A DNA stretch of 64,000 nucleotides, taken from NCBI GenBank assembly GCA_011009095.1, contig VTPC01004140.1, forward strand, positions 1 to 64,000, in the 5' to 3' direction. The notes beneath the pieces are model-generated. The model saw nothing but the letters and a program-made list of their open reading frames with translations, was not told the origin of the DNA and searched no databases. The number at the start of each line of letters is the position of its first letter. Position 1 is the stretch's first letter. This document shows, piece after piece, positions 12,201-24,429 of this stretch. Position numbers and translations under genes: made by a program. This DNA comes from Ignelater luminosus. Its lineage: Eukaryota > Arthropoda > Insecta > Coleoptera > Elateridae.

Positions 12201-12563
12201 AAAATACGCTAGGCATAAGCAAAATGCGTTTTTTTGATATCCTGTTTACTTTTATTTTGTATTCTCAGAGTTTTATAATAAATTGATTTTTAGTTTATGG
12301 AATACTGTTTACTGTTTCTTAGGTAAACTACCAGATTTAAAACAATAAAGCTGTGCCAATAATAGGTAGGCGCTTAATTCACCTTTTTTTAAATATTTAA
12401 AATTACATGTCGGTTTTAAAGATTTTGGGCCCATATGTTGCAAAGCCAACATATGTTTCTCAAATATAAAATATTAACTTTGTATAAATAAACAAAATAA
12501 CTATTTAGGCCTAATTTACTTACTTTTGTGTCTTTAAAGTGCCAATAGTTTTGTGTTTTACCC
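9220..12563 (+). mobile_element. pogo/Tigger-like DNA transposon, decayed
   Basis: The transposase relic (9737-12205) is flanked by a recurring motif, GTGCCAAT-ATTGG: a near-palindrome at 9220-9236, then 9574-9587, 9660-9674 (inverted), 12353-12366 and 12539-12548. The right end is inferred at 12563: on the minus strand it reads GGGTAAAACACAAAACTATT and is followed on the plus strand by TA, the expected target of this superfamily. LINE coding sequence starts immediately after. The left terminus was not identified; 9220 is the outermost motif only. Confidence 0.7.
9737..12205 (+). pseudogene. pogo/Tigger-like transposase with CENP-B-type N-terminus and PHD-like tail
   Basis: The likely start is ATG at 9737 (MPKVKKLTKYDKK), with a frameshift in an A run near 9770. 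An HTH/CENP-B-like region follows (EEKLQRALQEMKSGNSKKAV), with an in-frame TAA near 9877. The second DNA-binding half, 9880-10020, carries KDKEQVLVDWILESHRKGFP. The DDE core starts in the frame at 10033: first Asp in NGDETCF (10267), second in LLDGHKTH (10598) and third in ILQPADV (10699). Frameshifts and stops separate these, and D2-D3 spacing is about 33 residues, as in pogo/Tigger. A C-terminal region (10810-11720) ends in a Lys/Arg-rich tract. A PHD-like finger at about 12065-12205 shows CFIC, KCTKC, YHVFC and, one frame over, CSTC. At least five lesions make it inactive. Confidence 0.85.
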
Positions 12564-12565
12564 TA

Positions 12566-14390
12566 GTATGAATAGCTGGACCAAGAATACAAAAAAACCC
12601 CAAAACATGACGTGAAGATAATACTACGAGACTGTGATGCAAAAATAGGGAAAGAAGACTCAAACTCGGCTGTTACAGTGAAATATAGCAAGCACACAAT
12701 TACCAATAACAACGGACGAAAACTAATAACTTATGCCATTGAAAAACATATGATTATAAGAAGTAAACAACTAAGAAGAAAGGAAATTCATAAAAGCACT
12801 TGGATATTCCCCGACAAAAAACGGTAAACTAGATAGATCATGTCTTAATAGGCAGAAGGAATATGGGCTATAAAACAGAAATAAAAAGTTTGAGGGGGGC
12901 CAAGTGTAACTCAAATCACATACTAGTAAGACTAACATGTAAAATGGAATAGAATGAAACAATAAAGCAGATAGGGTAAAAGCACCAATCCTCTGCCACC
13001 ATATTTGAAGTTCAAATTCGTTATAAATTTAAAACGAAATAATATTTATCAACGAAACTTTCTGTATAGTTAAGCATATTTAAATGATATACATGCTCAA
13101 TCGTCAACAGTCATTAAACGTTTAGTTTTATATGATAAAAAAAATAATTCCTTCTAACCGACACTTTGGCCCCTTAATCCGCCGCTAATTACTAAAAATC
13201 CGCCGTCAAGGTCCTAGTAGCCGCCCTTTAAGAAACAAAGCTATAAACATCGTATAAACGTGAGGAATGATTATTTTTTAAATGATTACATATGAGTTCT
13301 TGGAAGCTTTATTCGGATCACATGTTTAGCAAATTAAATATTTTTTAGCGATATTTTCGTTACTCGCCATAAGCATAAAATAATTTAACAATTTCCTGCC
13401 TTTCTTGAATTTGCTCCTAAACGATTTATTGAAACGAAAAGAATTTATTTTAAAAAATACATGCAAATACAAAATAAGTAAATAATTAATAAACAAATGA
13501 ATTTAATTCCTACTTTCTACATGATACTATTTAAAAGTTAATTTTTCACTTAAGTTGGTTGTTTGGACATGTTGACTTCCTAAAATTAATTTTTTTTAAG
13601 GAAAATAATAACCATCCAATAAATGATGGAAAGATTGATAAATGTGGGTGCTAATCAACAAAAGTAAATAAAAAATTCGAGCAACAATAATGTAAAATCT
13701 CAGTATTGTGGAATACCTACTGCACGACAGTGGAAGGCGCGAGCGGGTGACTAGACGAATCTGTGAATACCGGTACTCTGCCTACCTTATTTTCGACATT
13801 TGTTTAATTAAAATTCAGGATTATTTGTATTAAATATTAAGAAGGAGCGTTGCTTTAATTTACCAAACAAACATTTTTACGAAGATGTCCACAAAAATGC
13901 GCAAATCTTACCTAGAATGCAACCGTTTCTCGTTAATAAAAACGCACTCAATGGCAGTCGTAGTAAACACAATCACGTATTGGCAGTAAATGAATGCTAA
14001 TAATTAACATATAACTTTTATTTACCGGAATGAATGTAACATAATCCTTAGAAGGAAGAATGGTAGATAACACAAAGTTAAAAATCTCCGTTATTTATGG
14101 TGCCATAAGTTATTTATAAAACAATCATTGATTCGTTGGTGGACGGCTGGAGCTGGACGTACTTAGGTGCGTTTACCCTACCTAAAGCACACAAAAAAAA
14201 AATTAATATCAGCTTATTAAACCGAGAGCATATCAAGAATAAATATAAAGGAAAAGTAAAAGAGATTCTATTCACAGTTGAACAAGAAAACATAGACGAT
14301 ATATGGGGACAAAGTAAAACAGCAATAATAAGTGCAAATGAAGAAGTGTTACTAGATACGCAGAAAAACAAAAAAGTTAAAAACGTGATC
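12566..14390 (+). pseudogene. LINE endonuclease fragment split by a DNA element
   Basis: 12566-12973 reads as an APE-type endonuclease C-terminal half: LDQEYKKTPKHDVKIIL, then RDCDAKIGKE (12630 region, normally GDFNAKIGKE), NNGRKLITYAIEKHMIIRS, HKSTW, then a frameshift near 12825. It resumes with N-stop-IDHVLI (TAG where Gln is expected), LRGAKCNSNHILVRL and KME. 14181-14390 continues with INISLLNREHIKNKYKGKVK and DDIWGQSKTAIISANEEVL, the endonuclease-RT linker region. Between them sits a 1,205-bp element; removing it plus one TA leaves one continuous frame (KQI to PKAHKKK). There is no RT, so the 3' part has been lost. It is a different copy, and probably subfamily, from the LINE at 1-2330. 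Confidence 0.8.
12974..14178. mobile_element. Non-autonomous TA-target DNA transposon, 1,205 bp
   Basis: The left end GGGTAAAAGCACC (12974-12986) and right end GGTGCGTTTACCC (14166-14178) are 13-bp inverted repeats with one mismatch. TA is duplicated at 12972-12973 and 14179-14180. It interrupts the LINE frame cleanly. No transposase is recognisable inside. Its first eight bases match the inferred right terminus of the neighbouring pogo-like element, so it may be a non-autonomous relative of that group (inference). Confidence 0.8.
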
Positions 14391-17300
14391 AGTTTATTTA
14401 TCGGTGCGTCTGGTTGTATTTGAAATTGCTTATTGACTGGAGTCGTTTTTCTTGTTCAATTTGATTCGTAAAATTAGTTAGTTTTTAGTATAGATATTGT
14501 TTTTACGATAAAATCATGAAATGCGTATTTACTAATGTTATTACCTATTCATAATAATTAATATTGCTATAAAGCTGTTATTCATTAGTATATTGGACTA
14601 GTCACCTGTATTACAGGCAGCTGTTTACTATATTACTAAATAAAGTAATTTTTCTCTCTTTATTGTAAATCTCATACATATAAATATTCATATTTCGAAC
14701 AAAATTATCAGTCGAGAACGTGTAGCTGCCGAGCAAATTTTATTACACATCAAAGTGATTGATTGATTGATACATGCTCGATTTCCCTCTTAATTGGTTG
14801 TGTATAGTTAACTGCCTGCTACAGATAATACGCACGCAGAATGTTTGTTCGCGACTTCCTTATTGACATATCCTCGATTAATTACCTACAGTTCGAGTTT
14901 GAAAGCAAGCAAGATAATGATATATAAAGTTTACATTAAAGGAAGTTGTGTTGTCTAAACTGTCATGCACATTTAAAATTATGTCGAAACCAACAAAAAA
15001 TTAAGTCCTGCGTAATTAATTCTTAAACAACATTTATCTACTTTACGTTATTGTCCAATTTTAAAATATGCCATTCCAAATAGGTATAATTTCAAGAGCT
15101 TATTATATCGATTCATTTCTATAATACAACCTAATTTTACCCAAACGATTTAATTTAAATATTTATGGGATATTCAATGAGTACCATCAAATACACTTAC
15201 GATAAAGATCTTCAAGAGAGATTTATTTGAAATAATGGCCACTACAATTAATGCTCCAGATAACAAAAAAGATAAAGTACATAGGCTATTATTATTCCTA
15301 AAAAACTATTAAAGCTTAACTAAATCTTGATACGGCTGTGAAATAATTTACCTCCGATAGATTCCAAGCATTTTATTTGAAATTCTTAAAATAGAAAAAA
15401 TTATTCTCAGATTAACATAGGTCTTTGCTAACTTGTTTTGAATTCTAGAATATCAAACTAGCTACCAGTTACATTAATAGACCTCGGTAGTAGACAGCTT
15501 TTTCGCTTTTTAAGTTGTCAGTAGTTATCATTATTACCTAGATTTACACACATCCACAAAAATAATGTCTTAATAAAGATGCTGAACCTATTTACGTAAA
15601 ATTCTGTTATAATTATAGGGAATGAAAGTTAATTGAAATCAGGACAATACTTTTGCGGGAGACTGTACATTAGTACTGTTTGATGGACGAAGCCTACATA
15701 TTATGAGTTATAAAGTTCAGATTGGAGTTATTAAATAACTTTGAATACTATTGTTTGCATACGTTTTCAAGTCTACTCTGAGCGGCTCTCACGGATGTGC
15801 TGACCACTGACATGAAAGGCACATTATTTGTTAACTACTGTTAAACTCTTTTGTAGCTTTACAATTCAAGGTTTTGTCGAAGCTTCTGTATGAGTAACAA
15901 TGCAGATTGTAGCTTTGCTTTTTTAAAGAATTAAATTTTATTTTATAAAATCAATTTATTAGAGAAATATATCTTTTGAGCTCAAATATTTTATAAAAAA
16001 GTGATTGAAAAGAATTAATTTTATTAAACATAAAAAATAATTTTTAATATTTATTTGGTTACTACCTTTCTGCCATACTCAAAGTTGAATAACCTCAGCA
16101 ATTAAATTGTAAACTTTAAAAGACTCTAATTTTTTCTTTTGTTTTTATATTATGTATTCTGAGCGATTTTTCTGAAGTATTCCATGTGAACCGCTGCTAA
16201 CAAAATTTCAAAGTTTCAATCATTTGACCAGTAATGTCTGCTTTATTGTCCGAACCAATTTGATCTGTCGTTAGGTCAGATACTTTATTGACGTAACGCC
16301 AACGATTGGTAATCTTGAATAGAACTTGGATTTATTTGGACACTTGGCTAAACTAGAAAATCTGTACGGTTAAGAAACCGATTTTTGGCGGTTACAAAGT
16401 CCTCCATTTGTGATTCAATATCAATATGTACTAATACTTCAATCTAAAGAAGTAAATCCTATATTTTTTATTTTTGCTAATATTTCTTCTGTAAAACTTT
16501 CTTTAAGTTGCATCTTTAAAATGTACAAACTGAAGATTAAGTTTCTTGGTATAATAGTAGTATCACTCAATTTCTAGTTTGCTACAAATTTTACAAAGTA
16601 AACAATTTTAAGATTCATCCAGTTAAATTTTACCAAACTAAACTGTGTAATCTAAACACTTTCTCCTTCATATTTGTAGAACTCAAAAAGAAAGATTTTA
16701 CTGATTGAAGCTGTCCCGATTGGTCAAAAAAATCATGATTGTCCAAAAACATCAATTGTTTTCACAAAGATCTCAATTGGCAGAATTAGTTTCTAAAAAG
16801 CAACTGAGACATCTTGAGAAAGTTTAGTTACACCAAAAGGTCTACTTCATTACACAGGCAGTGGCATCAGAAATGACGAACGATGATTAAATGAGACGGT
16901 TCTAGAATGATGTAAAAAAGAAACCCAACTTAGAAAAATAACTTTTTATGATTCTAAGAGAAGGATGAAACAATGTAGCCTAATTATTCTGAAGTCGTTG
17001 ATCATATCATTTGCCGACTGCAAATGCTTTATATCGACTTTGCAAATGAAATACAATTTAAGTGTCAAGATTGCACGTGCCTAACAACACGAAACTGCGT
17101 TTTAAAATGTGGTAATGAAAACTCTGTAGAGTGCACATTTTAAAAGAAAGGCCTAGTATACCTAAATGAGAATGAAGGAAGCTCTGAAATATTTGCAAGT
17201 TTTGCATACATCATTCTTTTAGTGACGCTTTTAAGGTATTACCAATTTGAGCATATAGCAGCCAATACGGATGATGCCCAATAGGGTAAGAAGTTTACCA

Positions 17301-17570
17301 TCCCGGTTCTCTACGTAATTCAAAGGACGTACCATTATTTTGTCAGCCTCAACCGGTCGGCCTGCTAGCTAGGAGGGTAGACCTAGTCACGGTCTTTTTA
17401 TTCCACAGTCAGGTACCTGGGGTTGAGGTTCTTCAGAGTTGACCACTCCATCGCTATCCAAAATTCTCCTCCCGGTCGTCATCGCGTTCTAAATTCTTCT
17501 CATCTCTTAACTTTTGCATAGCGCAAACTGTAGCAGTTTCTAGTTTTGAAAAAGCCGTTTTAATCCCGAC
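14391..17570. other. Non-coding stretch
   Basis: Over 3 kb of AT-rich DNA. No conserved frame, RNA gene, long repeat or element end recognised on either strand. Confidence 0.5.
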
Positions 17571-17960
17571 ACGATTCTAATTTCACAATTCTTTCATCCA
17601 AACAACCATCCTCATTACAATACCAACAATTCTAAAATCACAATATTACAACCCTCTTCCTCCCCATCATCAAGCCACATTCACTTTGTCGTCAACGACA
17701 TCAAACAGCAATATCTAATATCTAGTACCACCGCGAACACCAGTGAGTCATCACTATCCAGCATCTGCTTTCAACACCATCTTCAAGGATCACCTTGCAG
17801 TCGCATCGCTTTCTTTCTTTCCACCACCTGGAAGATCAATCACCTCCATATCAATTTTCCAAGTCCAACTTCTACAACGCTAATCTATTATCAACCAACT
17901 CCATCAAGCGTCAAGCCACGTTCGGCCATTAACTGCACTGCCACCACAGGTGGAAGAGAG
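17571..17960. other. Strand-asymmetric, G-poor tract
   Basis: The plus strand consists almost entirely of A, C and T, with very few G over its first 130 bases, and words such as CCACCACC, CATCATC and CAACCATC recur. No coding frame is recognisable. It could be leader or untranslated sequence of an unrecognised retroelement, or simply biased spacer. Confidence 0.35.
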
Positions 17961-20900
17961 GCTGCACAGTTTTTAAAGCTCCTGCTTCTTCTGGAAAGCA
18001 CAGATTGTGACGATAAGTGATAACACAGCATGATACCTTTTAATTCATAATCAACTTACGAGATTTGGGGATCAATCAGTTTGCAACCTGCACGGAAAAA
18101 ATGCTAGTGTATTTGGCAGACAAAATCAAGTTGTTTTTACAAAATTACAGTTTTATATGTATGGAATTTATAGGAATAATTGTCCCTTTAACTAAGTACA
18201 CTAAAATTTCCATGCCCATAATAAATTGCACAGACGAATATCGCGATTTAAGATTCACCTGATCAAAGCCACAATTAAAGTTAAACTAATTAGAAGTATT
18301 ATGGCTATAATAAATTCTTTTTTTTACTCTTTTCATTTTATTTTGTTCTGCACATATCGAAAACATGAACATATATTTGATTTCGACATTTCATCCAAAG
18401 CTGTATTGGTTAGCAAAGGAAGCAGTAGTAGAGGAAGTAAGACCTAAACTCATTTTTGTTTCAACAACAAAGTCGGTCAACTTTAAAGATTCTTTTGTGT
18501 CTATGTACATTTTTACACGTCTGTTTTAAAACCATCTGCAAATCAAAAAAATGTTTTTGTGATTTTTTGTTCAGGGTAATGGCTGAGTGTTATTTACATC
18601 ATTGGCACAGTAGAACCTTCAATGGACTAGATCCTAGACTTTATTTATACAATCTACATCAGAAACGTTGAATCAATCTTTTAAGTAAAATTCAATTTCT
18701 TGAACAGTTCGTTAATTATGCATTTTTTCTACAATAATAATTGAGCCATACTCTAATCTAGTCGCAAGATGAGAAAACAAACCATTATGTTTAAATGTAC
18801 AAGGTGTGAGAATCGAAAAAATACTGTTGGCGAGAACCATAGAACAAGAGAGCGTTATATTGTGTAACTATGGCAAAAACAAAAGAGCACAACAGCGCAA
18901 CCAGAGCTGACCGTAGATCTGAAAATAATTGTGCTTGTTTCCAATAAAACATAAACCTCAAGGTTATCATATTATAAAAAGATAAGTATCTAGTATGTGT
19001 TGTAATCATCGTTAATTTGGAGCTGGAGGCCGATCGTTCCAGGACGACTTCTTCGTCAGTCAAGTCATAGTATGGCGATGTGGATTAGGCCGGGTGGTTG
19101 CGCCGTCGAAGCGTATTATCGGTGGTGATTGATAATGTTATCTTGGTAGATATTGTGTAGCAAAATATTTTACGAAAACACCGGTGGTGTTATAAAGAGA
19201 CTGGCGCGTAGAGCAATCGCGGAGATATTAGTGGTAGTTGCAGGTTCCAGAGATAGTGGCTGTGACAGGTTAGGGACTTGCGTGGTCCAAAAACTTACCA
19301 ATCTCGAATTCCGAAGGATGTTTGATTACTGGAACGGCAAATACTTCAGTTTTTCTGAACATGAACGCATCAACCGCACAGCGCAACGCTGAGAAAAAAT
19401 AAAATGATACAGTCGGGTGCCTACATTCCCAACGTAGGGTGGATTCAAGCATCACTAGGAATTGATGGCCTGTGTTCGTTCCATACCCAAACCGACCAAG
19501 ATGGCTACCGGAAGGACTACAACAGATCATGACTTCACAGTAATGCGTACCTCACACCACTGAAGTAGCTTTGAATAATGCAAACAAATTCTGTGGGCCA
19601 CAGATGCTAGCAAAAGTACTATTTTAGATGAACTGCAAAAATGTAGAATTACAATATTACAAAAATCTGTGTCAACAATTATTGCGCTTGGTCCTTAAAC
19701 TGGGAAATGTTTATATGAGTGAATGTAACCCTAGAAGACCCAACAAGAATCTTTCTTGTGTATGCTAGTTTTCTGTTAGAACCAAGAAAACGTTTAATAT
19801 AATAAAACTCGTTATCATCTTATTTAGGCAAGAATTTTCTACTTTATCACGAATCTATTTGGAGACTTGAGAAGAAAACTTGGTTAAAAAATAAAATGAA
19901 GAATATTATTTCAAAATACTCACAACTGTTTTATCAGTTTCCTTGAGAAATATACATTGTTAAAATTACCAATGTTAAGAGTGAATGTTAAGGTGGCTTA
20001 GGTTAGGTAACGGTGTTTATAATAATAAATAAAAAGATAAAATAATTAATGTTATTTATTAGCACCTTATAAATAGATTAACAAGAGTAAAAGGGCTGTG
20101 ACAACTGTCGAAGAACCGTAACGAAACCGAACTGATTTTCTGTAAAATAACGACAAGCTTTTTATATTACTAGTGCATACAAAGAATGAGGTTCTGTAGG
20201 TTTTCATAGAAGAAGATAGTAATGATGTCCTAAAAATTTCCAGCAGAAATTTTGTGGTAGGTCCTTTAAGAGGAATTAGACAAAAGTATTCTTTATCTTT
20301 ACAATATATGTTCAAAAAAGTATTGCAGATAATTTTAAAAAGAATTAGGTACTTAATTGACAAAAGCGACATTTCTTTTCTAGGAAAATGTATAATATAC
20401 AAACGTTTAAAATATCTTCAAAGAAATAGTAAAGTAGTTTAAGATTATTTTTCCGTAACGGTTTAGGGCATAATGTCTTATTCCTAAAAGTAAATATTCT
20501 TAATATCAGTTTTTATATGCAAGGATTTATCTGTGTTTATCTTTATAGTAACAACAAAAATAGTAATACATTATTCAACTCACCAACATAAAAAAAAGTT
20601 TTTATCAAACGCCTTATTTTTTAGAAATAATTATTTTTCTTATAAAATGCAATTATAAACATTCATATCAAAATATTAGTATATTCTGAAGTGATGTAAA
20701 TTTGAAAAACAATACAACTGTTCAGAAGACTAAGAAAATTTATGCTAACAGTATTAGACTTCTTATCAGAAAGAACATTCAGTCTACTTTTGGAAATAAT
20801 AAAGATCGTTAAATCGTTTTCATTTATCCTCTTTACAAATTATTAGTTTCTACAAAAATTATAAAATATCACGGTACATTAAAGTCACTTTTGCAGCGCA

Positions 20901-22263
20901 AATCGTTGAGCAGTAATATCAATAATAATAAGCACCTATTGTCTGAGAAAATCCTTTGTTCTACACAGAGTAGCAGCTGTGAATTTTCAAAGTTGTTTAA
21001 AAAACATTTCACAACTGGTATTGTCTGAAAGCAAGAAATTCAATTTAAAAGAAAAGAGTTACACAAGTTCTTTTTTCCCGGCACCTTTTATTACGTAGAT
21101 CGAGCTGTAACGTTCTTCGGTATCAAAATTCCTCCCCATTTTCCACGATTTCCATATCGTGCAATCTAATTTCCACAGAGTCTTTTATTGACATTGCCAA
21201 CGAATCGCACGTCGTGGTTCTTTTAACGCTGTAATGTTACTCACATCTTAAGTGTTATTCGTAATTTTTTATTATTTTGTTTTTTTGAGTTTTATATTAC
21301 AAACAGTATTACTTACATACTTTTACGATTATTCTTTTAAACTTGTCTTTATGATTACCGCTTTCATGAAGAATGTGTATGAAATGTTTCAAAATCGGCC
21401 AGAAATAAACTTTATGATTACTAAAGTTAAAAACTCGTGCAACTTTTCGTTTGGTTTTAGAACATGTCTTTATCTTCAAAGTAAAACTTTTACATTTAAA
21501 ATTGAATTTTCATAAATTTGGGAAATTATTTCAATATCCACCAGCATCAGCGCAGCGGGTGGTTTTAAATATTTTGGTGCTAATTTTCTTTGAAACAGTT
21601 CTACTACTTTGCAACTTACAAAGTTACAACTAGTTTCGACTGTTAACACTCAATGAAAACTTTTACATACATTTATAGTAACAATCTTTAAAGTAGAAGG
21701 CTTCAAAATCGTCTTGATGGAAAGGAAGTCAATAGATTACTTCGTAGTTGAACAACTTCAAATTGACTTTCAAAGACAGCTACAGACGTTAAAGACTTAC
21801 TTGTACTAGAGAGAATACAAATAGAGAAGCAGGAATATTGTCAAGACTGCATTTACGAAAACTCTACACCATACGTGCATGCCAAGTGTCCTGTCCATTG
21901 CATACTGCACATTGCTTGCTCTCTGATTGGTTTGTGCAAAGTCATTATTTACCCTTATTGATATCTTTTTGGTTAATTTGATAAATACTAACTACTTATT
22001 TTATAATTTTATTACCTTTACTGACAAGAATATTTTTTAAATGATTTACAGCACCAAATTTCCAAGATTCACAATAAACGAACAGATACTTGTCCTTCAA
22101 TATGCCTTTGGCCCCTTAGGAATAATTCTCAGTATTGGAGATTATAAAACAGGTAGACAAAATGTTGTAATATAATATAGCAAAATTAAAAAAATACTGT
22201 ATAATAATTATTAATCTGGTACTTGTTATAACACAATTCTTGCAAGTAGTATTTGATCTTGTA
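17961..22263. other. Non-coding stretch left of mariner
   Basis: Several open frames of 60-110 codons occur (for example near 19153, 20067 and 20254), but none shows a recognisable domain, motif or splice-consistent extension. They look like chance open frames. Confidence 0.45.
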
Positions 22264-22291
22264 CGAGGGTGGTCTGAAAAGTTTCCGACCT
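22264..22291 (+). repeat. mariner left terminal inverted repeat
   Basis: 28 bp, perfect inverse of 23509-23536; preceded by the TA target duplication. Confidence 0.97.
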
Positions 22292-22433
22292 CAACGTGAA
22301 GATGGCAGCACTCGTAAATAAAAGCTACTAAATTTTGTTGTTCATCTGTTGACAGTTACTCACCAAAGTTTCAGCCATTTTGGACGCGCAGTTTCAGTCG
22401 TTTGATTGAGTTGATGTGAGTTTTTTTGTGAAA

Positions 22434-23471
22434 ATGGACAAAATCGAGTATCGAGCTGTCATTAAATATTTGTTTTTGAAAGGCAATACGCCTTAGCAAA
22501 TAAAAGATGAGTTGGATTCTGTGTATGGGGACTCTGCACCATCATTTACCACAGTGAAATTTTGGGCTGCTGAATTTAAACGTGGCCGTAAGAGCTTGGG
22601 AGACGATGAACGTTCGGGACGTCCAAAAACTGCAACTACCGACGAAAACATCGCCAAAGTTCACCAAATGGTGCTAGACGACCGCCGAATTAAAGTGAGA
22701 GAGATAGCAGAGGTTATGAACATGTCAAAAGAACGTGTTTGTCACATATTAAATCAACTTTTAAGCATGAGAAAGCTGTCCGCGCGTTGGGTGTCGCGTT
22801 TGCTCACGTTAGACCAAAAACGTGTTCGAATGAATATTTCCAACGCTCTTTTGGCGCAGTTTAGGCGACATAAATCCGAGTTTTGGCGCCGATTAATTAC
22901 TGTAGATGAAACTTGGATACACCATTATACGCCCGAAACAAAAATACAGTCCAAACAGTGGACTGCAAAGGGGGAACCGGCTCCAAAAAAAAGCAAAAAC
23001 TGTTTTTTCGGCTGGGAAAGTGATGGCGACTGTTTTTTGGGATAGTTAATCGATTATCTTCAAAAAGGAAGAACCATTACAAGAGCATACTATGCAACAT
23101 TACTTGACAAGCTAAAGGCAGAACTTGCAAAAAAACGGCCACATTTGCAGAAAAAGAAAATCCTGTTTCACCAAGACAACGCACCGTCTCACACCTCAGC
23201 GGTTGCAATGGCAAAAATCCACGAATTACGGTTTGAACTGCTTGATCATCCGCCTTACTCACCAGATCTAGCCCCAAGCGACTTCTTTTTGTTCCCTCAT
23301 CTGAAAATTGCGCTCGGAGGACAAAGATTTTCGTCAAATGAAGAGGCAATCACCTTCGTGAACAATTATTTTGCAGAGAAAAATGCCGAGTACTATTTGG
23401 ACGGGTTACAGAGATGGGAGCATCGTTGGGAGAAGTGTGTAGAGTTACAAGGAGACTATGTTGAAAAATAA
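22434..23471 (+). pseudogene. mariner transposase (DD34D), one stop and two frameshifts
   Basis: The start ATG at 22434 gives MDKIEYRAVIKYLFLKGNTP, then TAG at 22494-22496. The N-terminal HTH pair follows with DSVYGDSAPSFTTVKFW, a GRPK linker (about 22620) and HQMV. The usual WVPHEL-like site reads WVSRLL. The catalytic triad is VDETWIHHY (Asp at 22905), HQDNAPSHTS (23175) and LAPSDFFLFP (23280); 34 residues separate the last two, which defines DD34D. Frame breaks lie in the A run near 22986-22992 and around 23041-23050. The C-terminal end DYVEK-stop at 23471 is intact. The style recalls the mellifera/vertumnana part of the mariner tree, but that is untested. The transposase would have bound the 28-bp ends and moved the element by cut-and-paste at TA. 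Confidence 0.95.
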
Positions 23472-23508
23472 GAAACAATTTTCAGAAAAAATGTCTTGTA
23501 TCTTTGTT

Positions 23509-23536
23509 AGGTCGGAAACTTTTCAGACCACCCTCG
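23509..23536 (-). repeat. mariner right terminal inverted repeat
   Basis: 28 bp, perfect inverse of 22264-22291; followed by TA. Confidence 0.97.
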
Positions 23537-24429
23537 TATGAATAAGAAACTCTTCCAAACACATTGTTTACACAAATGCATGTTAAGACGTAAAACATTT
23601 ATAACTGCAAAAGAATTTCCTTTTTAATATTTATTCAAAAAATAAGCAACGGAAAAACAAAATCAAACAAACAACTAAACCATACATATGTTGATATTAC
23701 AAGTATCGGTCCGTATAGTGTAGCCGACTATCGGTGATGAAATCTAAAGTAATACGCTTTACGACAGCGTTAGCTCGAACCTAGAGTTAGGAAGATATTT
23801 TTCAGATAGGTGATGGAATTCACGAGGTTATATGACCTTGCAGTTGATGCCCACATTTGGTACAAAAAAGAAAGAGAAAAAAAGTTACAAGTATGAGAAG
23901 ACAAAAGTCAATCTCACACTTACAAGTAAATGTACGGAGGTTATTTCAGAAAGTTGCCTACTGTGACTAAACTTTGTATCCAAAAATATAGTAAGGAAGT
24001 TGTTTAAAAAATGTTAGCATGCAAATTAATATTGAGTGTCTTAATACTTGAAAAACGTGAAAAGATGTTGTCGAAGGAAATTAAAGAAATTGATTAAATT
24101 ATCTCTGCTTTCTAAAATTATTTTTAAGTATACAGGATGTTTTAAATTTTGTTTTTGCAACGCCTGTGTGTTTTCATAATTATGTTCTTACTACTAGTTC
24201 ATTGCCGATTAGAACAATACAACATTATCCCGATCCAAACATAACAGTTTTGGTGTTATTCAATTTTCTGTTGCAAGTTTTTCTAAACTTTTTAATCCTG
24301 GTATTGATTAAAAGAAGATTTATTTTTACAAAGGTAAACTGAGATCTTTGCTCCTTAGAAACTATTATGTAAAACTTAGCTGAATGAGAACACGAATCGA
24401 CGACTCAAAGTGACAGATAGGACAGATTA
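23537..24429. other. Non-coding; contains a possible SINE at about 23708-23886
   Basis: Within it, GTATAGTGTAGCCGAC (about 23712) resembles a tRNA-type A box, TAGCTCGAACCTA (about 23770-23783) resembles a B box, and an A-rich AAAAAAGAAAGAGAAAAA tail lies at about 23864-23882. The spacing suggests a tRNA-derived SINE rather than a tRNA gene. The rest shows nothing. Confidence 0.3.

Larger units (their letters stand above)
22264..23536 (+). mobile_element. mariner element, full length, inactivated
   Basis: Perfect 28-bp terminal inverted repeats beginning CGAGGGTGGTCTGAAAAG (22264-22291 and 23509-23536), flanked by TA at 22262-22263 and 23537-23538. The length of 1,273 bp is standard for mariner. 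It encloses one transposase relic in the same orientation. Confidence 0.97.
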
